A stretch of 64,000 nucleotides of DNA from Tsuneonella aeria (lineage in GTDB: Bacteria; Pseudomonadota; Alphaproteobacteria; Sphingomonadales; Sphingomonadaceae): positions 62,001 to 126,000 of the forward strand of contig NZ_WTZA01000002.1 in NCBI RefSeq assembly GCF_009827495.1. The letters run 5' to 3'. This document shows, piece after piece, positions 1-8,435 of the stretch (the first letter of the stretch is position 1; every line of letters starts with the position of its first letter). The notes below the pieces were generated by a model. The model did not search any database. It was not told the origin of the DNA and was given only the letters and a program-made list of their open reading frames with translations. The position numbers and the translations under genes were made by a program.

Positions 1-1
1 T

Positions 2-157
2 GCGGCCGAAGCGCTCGGCCGGCCCGGACTCGGTGTCATCGCGGCGGGCGGCCCGGCCGACCTGATCGCGGTGAGCGGCGATCCGCTGGCCAACGTGCGC
101 GAGCTGGAAGACGTCGATTTCGTGATGAAGGGCGGGAAGGTCGTTCCGCTGGATTGA
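2..157 (+). CDS. Amidohydrolase family protein, C-terminal end only
   Basis: Only the last 51 codons lie in the window. They read as the final beta-sandwich segment of a metal-dependent amidohydrolase of the imidazolonepropionase/Xaa-Pro dipeptidase-like type: a '[17 protein letters not shown]' stretch, then 'VMKGGKVV', then the stop. This tail returns to the composite domain after the TIM barrel and carries no catalytic residues, so the substrate cannot be inferred. It converges with the CPBP protease gene, whose stop lies 4 bp away. Confidence 0.75.
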   Translation, partial: AAEALGRPGLGVIAAGGPADLIAVSGDPLANVRELEDVDFVMKGGKVVPLD

Positions 158-161
158 GCGT

Positions 162-908
162 TCAGCCCGAACCCGCCAGCATCAGTCCGGCAAACAGCGC
201 GTTGTGCAGCATGTGCAGCGCGATCCCCGCCAGCAGGCCGTGGCGCACGCGCAGGTAGCCGAGGAGCAGCGCAAGCACGAACTGCGGCAGAACCAGCGGC
301 AGCAGCGCCGGCGATGCACCGGCGAAATTGCTGAGGTGGACGCCGGCGAACAGCAGCGCGCTGGCGTAGAAGAACCACGGGAAATGGCGCTGGAAGGCGC
401 CCAGCGCCGGCCGCTTGCGCAGCGCGAATAGCAAGGCGCCCGCCAAAACGAACGCCGCCGCCAGCGCCCCGCCCGCCAGCAGCGATCCGGGATAGAGCAC
501 GATCGCCGCCGCGCCGGCCAGCAACGCCAGCACAGCCAGGATATGCCCGGGCCGCCCGGACAGCCAGCCGCGGAACACGATCTCTTCCCCGATCGGCGCG
601 CCCGCGACGATGAAGGCGACCATGATCGGCGTGAGGGTGAAGCCGTTCAGCAGGTGATCGGGCAGCTCCAGCCCCAGCGCGCTCGCCAGCCCGATCCCGC
701 CCAGCACGGCGGCCATCAGGGCAAGGTCCAGCGCGAACAGGACCAGCACCGCGCGCGCCGCCGGGCCGGGCGACAGGTCGGCGCGATCCGGCAGCACCGG
801 GCGGCGCAGGAACGCGCCGAAGCGGCGCCACGTCGCCGGCAGCGGCAGGCGCCGCGCTGCATTTGTCGGCGCCGGCGATGGCCCGGCTCTTGTCGGTTGC
901 CCGCTCAT
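162..908 (-). CDS. CPBP family intramembrane metalloprotease (CAAX protease-like)
   Basis: A 248-residue polytopic membrane protein. Mid-protein it has the family signature EEIVFRGW (EExxxR type), followed by a conserved His in 'GVHLSNFAG' and another in '[10 protein letters not shown]'; together these form the predicted metal site inside the membrane. Several hydrophobic Ala/Leu-rich helices surround them. I chose the ATG at 908; a TTG nine codons upstream (935) is possible, but neither has a strong ribosome site. Family members process prenylated proteins or bacteriocins or act in immunity, but the substrate here is unknown. It is divergent from yebC with about 50 bp between starts. Confidence 0.82.
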   Translation of the reverse strand: MSGQPTRAGPSPAPTNAARRLPLPATWRRFGAFLRRPVLPDRADLSPGPAARAVLVLFALDLALMAAVLGGIGLASALGLELPDHLLNGFTLTPIMVAFIVAGAPIGEEIVFRGWLSGRPGHILAVLALLAGAAAIVLYPGSLLAGGALAAAFVLAGALLFALRKRPALGAFQRHFPWFFYASALLFAGVHLSNFAGASPALLPLVLPQFVLALLLGYLRVRHGLLAGIALHMLHNALFAGLMLAGSG

Positions 909-959
909 GCGGCTAATGCGCCCCCCGTCCCTCAATCCACGTCAGCAAGAACGGACTTT

Positions 960-1703
960 ATGGCAGGCCATTCCAAGTTCAAAAATATCATGCACCGCAA
1001 GGGCGCGCAGGACAAGAAGCGCTCGGCGCAGTTCTCCAAGCTGTCCCGCGAAATCACGGTGGCGGCCAAGATGGGAACGCCCGATCCGGACATGAACCCG
1101 CGCCTGCGGCTGGCCGTCAACAATGCAAAATCGCTGTCGATGCCCAAGGACAACATCCAGCGCGCGATCGACAAGGCCGCGGCTGCCGGGGGCGAGGATT
1201 ACGAGGAAGTGCGCTACGAAGGCTATGGCCCGGGCGGCGTGGCCCTGATCGTCGAGGCGCTGACCGACAACCGTAACCGCACCGCCACCAACGTGCGGAC
1301 CGCGTTTGCCAAGAACGGCGGCAACCTGGGCGCCAGCGGCGCGGTCAGCCACGGCTTCGAACGCCGCGGCCAGATCGAATATCCGGCCACCGCGGGGGAC
1401 GAGGAAACGGTGCTGGAAGCCGCGATCGAAGCGGGCGCCGACGACGTGGAGAGCGGCGAGGACGGGCACACCGTATGGACCGACATGGAGTCGCTGCACG
1501 AAGTCGCCGGCGCGCTGGAAAAAGCGCTGGGCGAACCGGAATCGGTCAAGCTGGCGTGGAAGCCCAACCTGATGGTCGATGTGGCGGAAGGGGATGCGGC
1601 CACCCTGTTCAAGCTGGTCGACGCGCTGGAAGACGATGACGACGTCCAGACCGTGTGGGGCAACTACGCGGTCAGCGACGAGATCATGGAGAAGCTCGGC
1701 TGA
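960..1703 (+). CDS. yebC: YebC/PmpR family protein
   Basis: The 247-residue product has the usual family length and the hallmark N-terminus [14 protein letters not shown], followed by the acidic and Gly-rich '[13 protein letters not shown]' segment. YebC proteins were described as DNA-binding regulators; more recent work links the family to translation of proline-rich stretches on the ribosome. The downstream gene is ruvC, a pairing common in proteobacteria. The ATG at 960 is fixed by the conserved N-terminus, although the frame stays open well upstream. Confidence 0.95.
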   Translation: MAGHSKFKNIMHRKGAQDKKRSAQFSKLSREITVAAKMGTPDPDMNPRLRLAVNNAKSLSMPKDNIQRAIDKAAAAGGEDYEEVRYEGYGPGGVALIVEALTDNRNRTATNVRTAFAKNGGNLGASGAVSHGFERRGQIEYPATAGDEETVLEAAIEAGADDVESGEDGHTVWTDMESLHEVAGALEKALGEPESVKLAWKPNLMVDVAEGDAATLFKLVDALEDDDDVQTVWGNYAVSDEIMEKLG

Positions 1704-1729
1704 ACCTGGCCGGCAGGGGTGGAGGCGGC

Positions 1730-2197
1730 GTGATCATCCTCGGCCTCGACCCTTCGCTCAGCTGCACCGGGTGGGGCGTGATCCGCAGCGAAGGATCGCG
1801 CCTGTCACACGTGGCCAACGGGCAGGTGCCGACGGACGCCAAGGCGCCGATCGCGCAGCGGCTGCATCGCCTCCACGACGCGGTCGCCGCGCTGATCACT
1901 ACGTACGCGCCCGACCGCGTGGGGATCGAGGAGGTGTTCGTGAACAAGAACCCCCAGTCCACGCTCAAGCTGGCGCAGGCGCGCGGCGCGGTGCTGGCGG
2001 CCTGCGGCGGGGCGGGGGTGCCGGTGCGGGAACACGCCGCGCGGCTGGTCAAGAAGGCCGTCGTCGGCACGGGGGCGGCGGAAAAGGCGCAAGTCCAGGC
2101 GATGCTCAAGATCCTGCTGCCGGGGGCCGATGTGGCCGGCGCCGATGCCGCCGACGCGCTGGCGGTCGCCATCGCGGACGCGCACCAGGCGGGATGA
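1730..2197 (+). CDS. ruvC: Crossover junction endodeoxyribonuclease RuvC
   Basis: A Holliday-junction resolvase of 155 residues, slightly short for the family. The acidic catalytic set is visible: Asp in 'ILGLDPSL' near the N-terminus, Glu in '[10 protein letters not shown]', and paired Asp in '[11 protein letters not shown]' near the C-terminus. The start is GTG at 1730, 26 bp after the yebC stop and placed by homology; the frame is open further upstream but overlaps yebC. ruvA and ruvB are not adjacent here, so the complex must be completed from another locus. Confidence 0.94.
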   Translation: MIILGLDPSLSCTGWGVIRSEGSRLSHVANGQVPTDAKAPIAQRLHRLHDAVAALITTYAPDRVGIEEVFVNKNPQSTLKLAQARGAVLAACGGAGVPVREHAARLVKKAVVGTGAAEKAQVQAMLKILLPGADVAGADAADALAVAIADAHQAG

Positions 2198-2264
2198 ATA
2201 TCCTGGTGCGCTTGCCCCTGCCAATGCCCTGTCGAGGGACCGTGAAAAGGGAACGAATCGGCTG

Positions 2265-2576
2265 ATGTTCCTCGTCGTTTTCCGCAATCGCAAGCGCGCC
2301 GACATGGACGCCGCGTCCTATGCCGCAGATGCCGCGGCGATGGCGCAAATGGCGGCGGCGCAACCCGGCTACCGCGCGTTCAAGTCCTACACCGCTGATG
2401 ATGGCGAAGTGGTCGCGATCAGCGAGTGGGACGACGAGGCGAGCGCCCGCGCCTGGGGGCGGCTTGCCGAACACCGCGCGGTCCAGCACAAGGGCCGCAC
2501 ACACTATTACGCCGATTACACCCTGTTCGCGTGCGATGCGCCGCGGGTTCACCGGTTCGAGGGGCAGGAACGATGA
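2265..2576 (+). CDS. Antibiotic biosynthesis monooxygenase (ABM) domain protein
   Basis: A 103-residue single-domain protein with the ABM ferredoxin-like fold pattern: an N-terminal strand 'FLVVFRNRK', a helix, 'PGYRAFKSYTADDGEVVAISEWDDEASARAW', then 'HYYADYTLFACD'. Members are small cofactor-free monooxygenases, heme-degrading enzymes or quinol oxygenases, and many have no assigned reaction. Its stop overlaps the start of the ArsC/Spx-like gene by 3 bp, so the two are probably translated together. Confidence 0.8.
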   Translation: MFLVVFRNRKRADMDAASYAADAAAMAQMAAAQPGYRAFKSYTADDGEVVAISEWDDEASARAWGRLAEHRAVQHKGRTHYYADYTLFACDAPRVHRFEGQER

Positions 2577-2920
2577 CGCTTCATTTCTACGGCATTCCCA
2601 ACTGCGACACGGTCAGGAAAGCACGCGCCTGGCTCGATGCGAACGGGCAGGCCTACGTGTTCCACGACTACAAGAAGGAAGGCGCTGACCAGGATCGCTT
2701 GCGTGGCTGGGTCCAGGCGGTCGGCTGGGAAAAGCTGCTCAACCGCAAGGGCACGTCGTTCCGCAAGCTGGAGCCCGCCCAGAAGGAGGGGCTCGACGAT
2801 GAAAAGGCCATTCGCCTGATGGCGGCGAACCCGTCGATGATCCGGCGCCCCGTGGTGGAAAGCGAAGGCGGGCTGCTGGTCGGCTTCGACGAGGCGCAAT
2901 GGAGCGCGCAGCTGGGCTGA
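2573..2920 (+). CDS. ArsC/Spx/YffB family thioredoxin-fold protein
   Basis: A 115-residue protein with the ArsC-family N-terminus: a beta strand 'LHFYGIPNCDTVRKAR' holding a single active-site Cys, then 'KKEG' and 'NRKGTSFRKL', and the C-terminal 'NPSMIRRPVVESEGG'. The Pro-Ser-Met-Ile-Arg-Arg-Pro block is typical of the YffB/Spx subgroup. One Cys without the extra arsenate-reductase cysteines makes a glutathione-linked reductase more likely than a dedicated arsenate reductase. It sits in an overlapping run with the ABM gene before it and pnuC after it. Confidence 0.85.
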   Translation: MTLHFYGIPNCDTVRKARAWLDANGQAYVFHDYKKEGADQDRLRGWVQAVGWEKLLNRKGTSFRKLEPAQKEGLDDEKAIRLMAANPSMIRRPVVESEGGLLVGFDEAQWSAQLG

Positions 2921-2926
2921 CCGGGG

Positions 2927-3508
2927 GTGGACCCGCTCGAAATCGCCGGGGCGCTGCTCGGCCTCGTCAACATCGTGCTGCTGGTGCGGCGGTCGGTGTG
3001 GAATTTCCCCGCGGCGATGGCGATGGTCACCTGCATCGGCGTGGTGCTGTTCGAAGCGCGGCTTTACGCCGAAGCCGGGCTGCAGGTGTTCTTCTTCGTG
3101 GTCAACGCCTGGGGCTGGTACCTGTGGACCCGCGCCCGGCGCGCGGGCAGCGGCGGGACCGTGGTGCCCGTGGGCTGGCTCGGCTGGCCGGCACGTATCG
3201 GCTGGATTGCGGCAACCGCCGTGGTCAGCGTCGCGCTGGGCCTGGCGCTCGGGCGCTGGACCGATGCGGCCCTGCCGATGGCCGACAGCGCGGTGACGGG
3301 GATGAGCATCACGGCGCAAATTCTCCTCGGGCTGCGGCGGATTGAAAACTGGATGCTGTGGATCGCGGTCGACGTGCTGGCCATCGGGCTCTACCTGATG
3401 CGCGACCTGCACGTGCTGGCGGCGCTTTACGTTGCGTTTCTGGTGCTGTCGGTATTGGGCCTCAGGACATGGACGCGCGCGGCGCGAAGGGAAGGGGCGG
3501 GGGCATGA
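2927..3508 (+). CDS. pnuC: Nicotinamide riboside transporter PnuC family
   Basis: An inner-membrane protein of 193 residues with about seven hydrophobic helices. It carries the PnuC patterns 'EIAGALLGLVNIVLLVRRSVWNFP' near the N-terminus, 'NAWGWYLWTR' and 'ENWMLWIAVDVLAIGLYL' toward the end (Trp- and Asn-lined helices that bind the riboside). The start is GTG at 2927, 6 bp after the previous stop. It overlaps the NadR-like kinase gene by 4 bp; transporter and kinase together would take up and phosphorylate nicotinamide riboside for NAD synthesis. Confidence 0.9.
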   Translation: MDPLEIAGALLGLVNIVLLVRRSVWNFPAAMAMVTCIGVVLFEARLYAEAGLQVFFFVVNAWGWYLWTRARRAGSGGTVVPVGWLGWPARIGWIAATAVVSVALGLALGRWTDAALPMADSAVTGMSITAQILLGLRRIENWMLWIAVDVLAIGLYLMRDLHVLAALYVAFLVLSVLGLRTWTRAARREGAGA

Positions 3509-4026
3509 AGGTCTGTTTCCACGGTGCGGAAAGCACCGGCAAGTCGGTCCTGGCGGCAAAGCTGGCGGCCGAATGGCACTGTCCGCTGGTGACCGAATTC
3601 GGCCGCCACTATGCCGAAAACGTCGGCATCAGGTTCGGCCTTGCCGACCTGCTGGCGATCGGCGCGGAACAGGACCGCCTGATCCGCGAAGCCGCAGCGG
3701 CCGATCCCGCGCTGCTGCTGATCGACACCGATCCGCTGATGACCGCCGCCTGGGCGGGCATGTTGCTGGGGCGGGTGCCGGCCGAGCTGCTCGCCTGCGA
3801 AAAGGCCGATCTCTACCTCCTGTTCGCGCCCGACGTTCCGTGGGTGGAGGACGGCACGCGGTTCTTCGGCACGGGCGAATCGCGCGCCGAATTCGCGCAG
3901 CTCGCCGAAGACCTGCTGGTGCAAACCGGCGTGCCCTATCGCACGATCTCGGGCGACTGGGACACGCGCGAGGCCAGCGTCCGCGCGATCATCGCCGAAG
4001 CGCTGGAGCAGAGGAGGCAAGGGTGA
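3505..4026 (+). CDS. NadR-like ATPase, probable ribosylnicotinamide kinase
   Basis: 173 residues with an N-terminal Walker A 'HGAESTGKS', followed by 'TEFGRHYAE' and a 'LLIDTDPLMTAAWAG' strand. This matches the C-terminal kinase domain of NadR without the adenylyltransferase or HTH domains. The expected reaction is phosphorylation of nicotinamide riboside to NMN, trapping the substrate delivered by PnuC. The coding overlap with pnuC (ATGA junction) supports this. The assignment to the exact substrate is inference from family and neighbour. Confidence 0.85.
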   Translation: MKVCFHGAESTGKSVLAAKLAAEWHCPLVTEFGRHYAENVGIRFGLADLLAIGAEQDRLIREAAAADPALLLIDTDPLMTAAWAGMLLGRVPAELLACEKADLYLLFAPDVPWVEDGTRFFGTGESRAEFAQLAEDLLVQTGVPYRTISGDWDTREASVRAIIAEALEQRRQG

Positions 4027-4055
4027 GGTTCATCGAGACCGTGCAACAAGGCGCC

Positions 4056-5078
4056 ATGCGTTTCCTGATTCCCCTCGTCGCCCTGACGCTCGCCATCCCG
4101 GCGCAGGCCCAGCTTGTCATCGCCCACCGCGGCGCCAGCGGGGAGCGGCCGGAACATACGCTGGCCGCTTACGAACGGGCGATCGACGCCGGCGCGGACT
4201 TTATCGAGCCCGACCTGGTGGTGACGAAGGATCTGGTGCTGGTGGCCCGGCACGAGAACGAGCTGGCCGATTCCACCGATGTCGCCAGCCGCGCCGAATT
4301 CGCCGACCGCCGGCGCACGAAGGAGATCGAGGGGCGCAGGGTCTCCGGCTGGTTCGCCGAGGATTTCACCCTGGCGGAACTGCGGACCTTGCGCGCGAAG
4401 GAACGGCTGGGCACGCTGCGCCCTGCGAGCGCGCGGTACGACGGGCTCTACCAGGTGCCGACCTTTGCGGAGATCGTGGCCCTGGTCCGCGCGAAGGAGG
4501 CCGAAACCGGCCGCCGCGTCGGCCTCTACCCTGAACTGAAGCATCCGGCGTTCCTGCTGCAACAGGGCATCGACGTCGTCGACCTGCTGGTGGCGGCGGT
4601 GCGCAAGGAAGGGCTGGACGGCAAGCAGGCGCCGCTGTTCATCCAGAGCTTCGAGGTCGCGCCCTTGCAGCGCCTCGACAAGCTGCTCGACGCCCGCCTC
4701 GTGCAGCTCGTGGCTGCCGATGGCGGCCCGGCGGACGAACCCGGCATGGCCTATACCGACATGATCACGCCGAGCGGGCTGGCGGCGATCGCGGCCTATG
4801 CCGATGCCGTGGGCGCCGACACGCGGCTGGTGGTCGGCGCGAACGGCGCGGCGACCCCTCTGGTCGAACAGGCGAAGGCCGCCGGGCTGCAGGTCCACGC
4901 CTGGACCTTGCGCAAGGAAAACGCCTTCCTCCCGCCGGCGCTGCGGCGCGGCACGGCCGAAGGCGGGGTGGGCGACTATGCCGCGGCCTGGGGCATCCTC
5001 GCGGCAGCCGGGGTGGACGCGGTGTTCACCGACGATCCGGCGCTCGCGGTTCCGCTCAGGCGTTCCGCACGGCCGTGA
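4056..5078 (+). CDS. Glycerophosphodiester phosphodiesterase, periplasmic
   Basis: A 340-residue protein with a signal peptide (MRFLIPLVALTLAIPAQAQ) followed at once by the GDPD signature 'VIAHRGASGERPEHT' and 'GADFIEPDLVVTKD', which supply the catalytic His, Arg, Glu and Asp. It is a TIM-barrel enzyme cleaving deacylated phospholipids to glycerol-3-phosphate and an alcohol. The ATG at 4056 is chosen because it gives a clean signal peptide; a GTG at 4023 overlapping the previous stop is an alternative. The 3' end overlaps the convergent ubiG gene by 23 bp. Confidence 0.9.
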   Translation: MRFLIPLVALTLAIPAQAQLVIAHRGASGERPEHTLAAYERAIDAGADFIEPDLVVTKDLVLVARHENELADSTDVASRAEFADRRRTKEIEGRRVSGWFAEDFTLAELRTLRAKERLGTLRPASARYDGLYQVPTFAEIVALVRAKEAETGRRVGLYPELKHPAFLLQQGIDVVDLLVAAVRKEGLDGKQAPLFIQSFEVAPLQRLDKLLDARLVQLVAADGGPADEPGMAYTDMITPSGLAAIAAYADAVGADTRLVVGANGAATPLVEQAKAAGLQVHAWTLRKENAFLPPALRRGTAEGGVGDYAAAWGILAAAGVDAVFTDDPALAVPLRRSARP

Positions 5079-5841
5079 CGATGTAGTTCAGCGAAAGGTC
5101 CTGCGACAGGTGCAGGCCTTTCGCGGGCGCGAACGCGATGCCCTGCGGCGTGCCCATCGTGAGGCCTGCCGCGGCCAGCAGGTCCGACAGTTCGGCGGGC
5201 GTGACGAAATCTTCCCAGTGATGGGTGCCGCGCGGGATCATGCCCGCCGCCTCCGCCGCGCCGACCAGCAGCAGGCGCGATTGCGGCGTGCGATTGGGCG
5301 TGGAGAGGATCATCAGCCCGCCCCTGCCGCTGTCGCTGCTGCCGGCCGGCGCCAGGCGATCCGCCAGCGCGGCGACGAACGCGGGCTTGTCGCCGACGTG
5401 CTCGATCACTTCCATGCTGGTGACGAGATCGAACGTGCCGATGTCGAGCGTGCCGACCTCCCCCGCCATGTAGCGGATCGGCAGGCCCGCCCCTTCGGCA
5501 TGGGCGGCGGCGGCCATCACGTTTTCCGGCGCCGCGTCGATCCCGGTCACGTCCGCGCCCAGGCGCGAGAGCGGCTCGCATAGCAGGCCCGCGCCACAAC
5601 CGACATCGAGCGCGCTGCGCCCGGCGAGCGGGCGGATGCCGGCCGGGTCCACGCCCCAGTGCCGGTCGATCGCCGCGCGGACGAAGGCGAGGCGCACCGG
5701 GTTGAGGCGGTGCAGCATGGCGGACGAACCCTTCGGATCCCACCAGTCGCGCGCCATCGCGCCGAAATGCGCCGCCTCATCAGGGCGGATCGTTGTGCGG
5801 CTCGAAGTATTCATATCGGCGGCGGCTGTTGCATCGTTCAT
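5056..5841 (-). CDS. ubiG: Ubiquinone biosynthesis O-methyltransferase UbiG
   Basis: A class I SAM-dependent methyltransferase of 261 residues. 'HFGAMARDWWDPKG' and 'LHRLNPVRL' near the N-terminus are UbiG-specific; motif I 'ALDVGCGAGLL' and 'VTGIDAAPENV' bind SAM; 'LNYIV' near the C-terminus is also family-typical. It performs both O-methylations of ubiquinone synthesis. A 'SSDSGRGG' linker before 'LMILSTPNRT' is a small unusual insertion. The ATG at 5841 is fixed by the family N-terminus. It is divergent from lysC, with 52 bp between starts. Confidence 0.93.
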   Translation of the reverse strand: MNDATAAADMNTSSRTTIRPDEAAHFGAMARDWWDPKGSSAMLHRLNPVRLAFVRAAIDRHWGVDPAGIRPLAGRSALDVGCGAGLLCEPLSRLGADVTGIDAAPENVMAAAAHAEGAGLPIRYMAGEVGTLDIGTFDLVTSMEVIEHVGDKPAFVAALADRLAPAGSSDSGRGGLMILSTPNRTPQSRLLLVGAAEAAGMIPRGTHHWEDFVTPAELSDLLAAAGLTMGTPQGIAFAPAKGLHLSQDLSLNYIVTAVRNA

Positions 5842-5893
5842 GCGCGAACCGTAACAGCGCGCCCCAGGCACTTCCAGCAGGAGCAGCGGCACG

Positions 5894-7174
5894 GTGGCGC
5901 GGATCGTGATGAAATTCGGCGGCACGTCGATGGCCGGGACCGAGCGCATCCGCCGGGTGGCCAATATCGTGCGCAAGCAGGCAGCAGGGGGGAACGAGGT
6001 CGCCGTCATCGTCAGCGCGATGGCGGGCGAGACGGACCGGCTGGTCAATTTCTGCCGCGAGGCAAACCCGCTCTACGACCCGGCCGAATACGATGTCGTC
6101 GTGTCCAGCGGGGAACAGGTGACGAGCGGCCTTTTGGCGCTCACCCTGCAGGCCGTGGGGTGCAAGGCGCGCTCGTGGCTCGGCTGGCAGCTGCCGATCA
6201 GCACGATCGAGGCGCACGCCAAGGCGCGTATCGACGACATCGATTCCGATGCGCTGGTCGCCAGCATGGCCGCGGGCGAGATCGCGGTGATCCCCGGCTT
6301 CCAGGGCGTCGGCCACGACGGGCGCGTGACCACGCTGGGGCGGGGCGGCTCCGACACGTCGGCCGTGGCGATCGCGGCGGCGATCGGGGCGGACCGCTGC
6401 GATATCTATACCGATGTGGACGGCGTCTACACGACGGACCCGCGCATTGTGGCCAAGGCGCGCAAGCTGAAGGCGGTGACCTACGAAGAGATGCTGGAAC
6501 TCGCCAGCGTCGGGGCCAAGGTGCTCCAGACCCGGTCCGTCGGCCTCGCCATGAAGGAAGGGGTGCGGCTGCAGGTGCTGTCCAGCTTCATCGGCGACGA
6601 TGCGGTGCCCGCGGATGATTTGCCCGGCACGATGATCGTGTCCGAAGCGGAAATGAATCAGCTAGTGGAGAACGGCGACATGGAACGCCAGCTCGTGACC
6701 GGTATCGCGCATGACAAGAACGAAGCGAAGGTGATCCTCACCCGCGTGCCCGACAAGCCCGGCGCGGTCGCCCATATCTTCGAACCCCTGGCGTCCGCCA
6801 GCATCAACGTCGACATGATCATCCAGAACGTCGGCCGCGACAAGGGCGAGACCGACGTGACCTTCACCGTGCCCATGGCCGACCTCGCCCGCGCCCAGGC
6901 CCTGCTGGAGGACCGCCGCGACGACATCGGCTTCAACCGCATCATCACCGACAGCAAGATCGCCAAGATCAGCGTGGTCGGCGTCGGCATGAAAAGCCAC
7001 GCGGGCGTCGCGGCCACGATGTTCAAGGCCCTGGCCGAACGCGGCATCAACATCCAGGCGATCTCCACGTCGGAGATCAAGGTCAGCGTGATGATCGACG
7101 AGGACGAGACCGAACTCGCCGTCCGCGTGCTGCACACCGCCTACGGCCTCGACCAGGTGGACGACGCCGCCTGA
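5894..7174 (+). CDS. lysC: Aspartate kinase
   Basis: A 426-residue enzyme with the kinase signature 'IVMKFGGTSM' at the N-terminus, 'VSSGEQVTSGLL', 'TLGRGGSDTSAVA' and 'DIYTDVDGVYTTDPR', followed by two ACT regulatory domains ('VILTRVPDKPGAVAHIF' and 'ISVVGVGMKSHAGVAATMF'). It phosphorylates aspartate, the first step to lysine, threonine and methionine; the ACT pair implies feedback inhibition by lysine and/or threonine. The start is GTG at 5894. Confidence 0.96.
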   Translation: MARIVMKFGGTSMAGTERIRRVANIVRKQAAGGNEVAVIVSAMAGETDRLVNFCREANPLYDPAEYDVVVSSGEQVTSGLLALTLQAVGCKARSWLGWQLPISTIEAHAKARIDDIDSDALVASMAAGEIAVIPGFQGVGHDGRVTTLGRGGSDTSAVAIAAAIGADRCDIYTDVDGVYTTDPRIVAKARKLKAVTYEEMLELASVGAKVLQTRSVGLAMKEGVRLQVLSSFIGDDAVPADDLPGTMIVSEAEMNQLVENGDMERQLVTGIAHDKNEAKVILTRVPDKPGAVAHIFEPLASASINVDMIIQNVGRDKGETDVTFTVPMADLARAQALLEDRRDDIGFNRIITDSKIAKISVVGVGMKSHAGVAATMFKALAERGINIQAISTSEIKVSVMIDEDETELAVRVLHTAYGLDQVDDAA

Positions 7175-7210
7175 CCCGGCGGAGTGGGGGAGCGGGAGGA
7201 CAGGAACGCG

Positions 7211-7741
7211 CTACACCATGCGATCGCGGATCAAGCGGTCGCGCAGGACAAGCTCGTGCCACAGGGCGGCGCTGATGTGGAGAGCAGCGAGCCCGCTGAT
7301 GAGGATCGCGCCATATTCGTGGGTGTAGCCGGCGAGCGACAGCCAGAACTCGTCCGCGTTCGACAGGTCCGGCAGCGAGAACGACACAACTCCAAACCAG
7401 TCGAGAGGACCGCCGATCCACATCCAGACGGTCAGACCGCTGCCAAGCATCACGAAGATCAGCAAATAGAGCAGGCGGTGCACGCTGGCGGCGATCAGCC
7501 GGTTCCACCGTCCCACCGTGGCTGGAAGCGGCGGCGGAGGCGCTGCCAGGCGCCAGCTGAGCCGCAGGACCATCAAGGCGAGGATGAGCAAGCCCAGTTC
7601 GGCATGGAGCTCCCCGAGGCTCTCCGCCCGCTCGCGCGGGGCGGCATCGGTCACGAAGCCGAGCGCGATCTGACCGAGCACGAGCCCGCCCACGGCCCAG
7701 TGCAGGATGCGTGCCGGCCGGGTATAGCGATGGGACTCCAT
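7211..7741 (-). CDS. Cytochrome b561-type membrane protein
   Basis: A 176-residue, four-helix inner-membrane protein of the bacterial cytochrome b561 (YceJ/CybB) family. Candidate heme-ligand histidines are spread over the helices: 'ILHWAVGG', 'LHAELG', 'VHRLLYLL', 'HEYGA' and 'LHISAALWHELV'. Such proteins pass electrons from quinol to periplasmic acceptors. Its ATG is only 18 bp from that of the divergent intradiol-dioxygenase-like gene, which leaves almost no room for two conventional promoters. Confidence 0.85.
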   Translation of the reverse strand: MESHRYTRPARILHWAVGGLVLGQIALGFVTDAAPRERAESLGELHAELGLLILALMVLRLSWRLAAPPPPLPATVGRWNRLIAASVHRLLYLLIFVMLGSGLTVWMWIGGPLDWFGVVSFSLPDLSNADEFWLSLAGYTHEYGAILISGLAALHISAALWHELVLRDRLIRDRMV

Positions 7742-7759
7742 AACGAGGGACGATTCCAG

Positions 7760-8392
7760 ATGACTGCCGACAGGACAACTCTCGCGTTGTTGTTGCGGAT
7801 CGCCGCCCTGGTTGCGTGCTCGGCAGGCCACGCCACGGCCGAACAGGGGGCGCGGGCCGACCCCTACGCCTGCGAAGGCTGCGAGGCCGTCCATGAACGC
7901 CCCGCGGACTCGCTCACTTCGACGGCCCGGGTGGCCGGGCCCGAGGAGCCGGGCGAACGGTTGGTCGCCACTGGCACCGTGTTCGCCGCCGACGGCAAGA
8001 CGCCGCAGGAAGGGGTGGTGATCTACCTGCACCAGACCAACGCGGCAGGCCTGTACGCCAATGGAACGGACGAGAGCGAATGGAGCCGGCGCAACGGTCG
8101 CCTGCGCGCCTGGGTTCGCACCGACGGACAGGGCCGCTACCGGTTCGAAACTATCAAACCCGCGCCGTACCCCGACATGACAATGCCGGCACACATCCAC
8201 CTGATGATAGGCGAGCCCGGGAGGCGGCCCTACTATGTCGATGACATCGTGTTCGACGGCGAGTTCGGGGTCGATGCCGCCTATCGGCAGGCACAGGAGC
8301 TGCGTGGCGGCAGCGGAATCGTGTCACTTGTCCGCGACAGCGACGGTGTGCTGGTTGCGCGGCGGGATATCGTTCTTGAACGTCATCCCTGA
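7760..8392 (+). CDS. Exported intradiol ring-cleavage dioxygenase-like protein
   Basis: 210 residues with an N-terminal hydrophobic export segment ending in 'LVACSAGHA', which fits either a lipobox (LVAC) or a Sec signal. The rest has the protocatechuate 3,4-dioxygenase fold pattern. The four expected non-heme Fe(III) ligands can be placed: Tyr in 'GLYANG', Tyr in 'PAPYPD', and both His of 'PAHIHLMI'. Most intradiol enzymes are cytosolic, so export is unusual, but a class of secreted homologues is known. The divergent cytochrome b561 could be functionally linked. The substrate is unknown. Confidence 0.82.
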   Translation: MTADRTTLALLLRIAALVACSAGHATAEQGARADPYACEGCEAVHERPADSLTSTARVAGPEEPGERLVATGTVFAADGKTPQEGVVIYLHQTNAAGLYANGTDESEWSRRNGRLRAWVRTDGQGRYRFETIKPAPYPDMTMPAHIHLMIGEPGRRPYYVDDIVFDGEFGVDAAYRQAQELRGGSGIVSLVRDSDGVLVARRDIVLERHP

Positions 8393-8435
8393 CGAGGGCC
8401 TTGTCCGCTTGCCGTCGTCCATCTAACCGCCCCGC

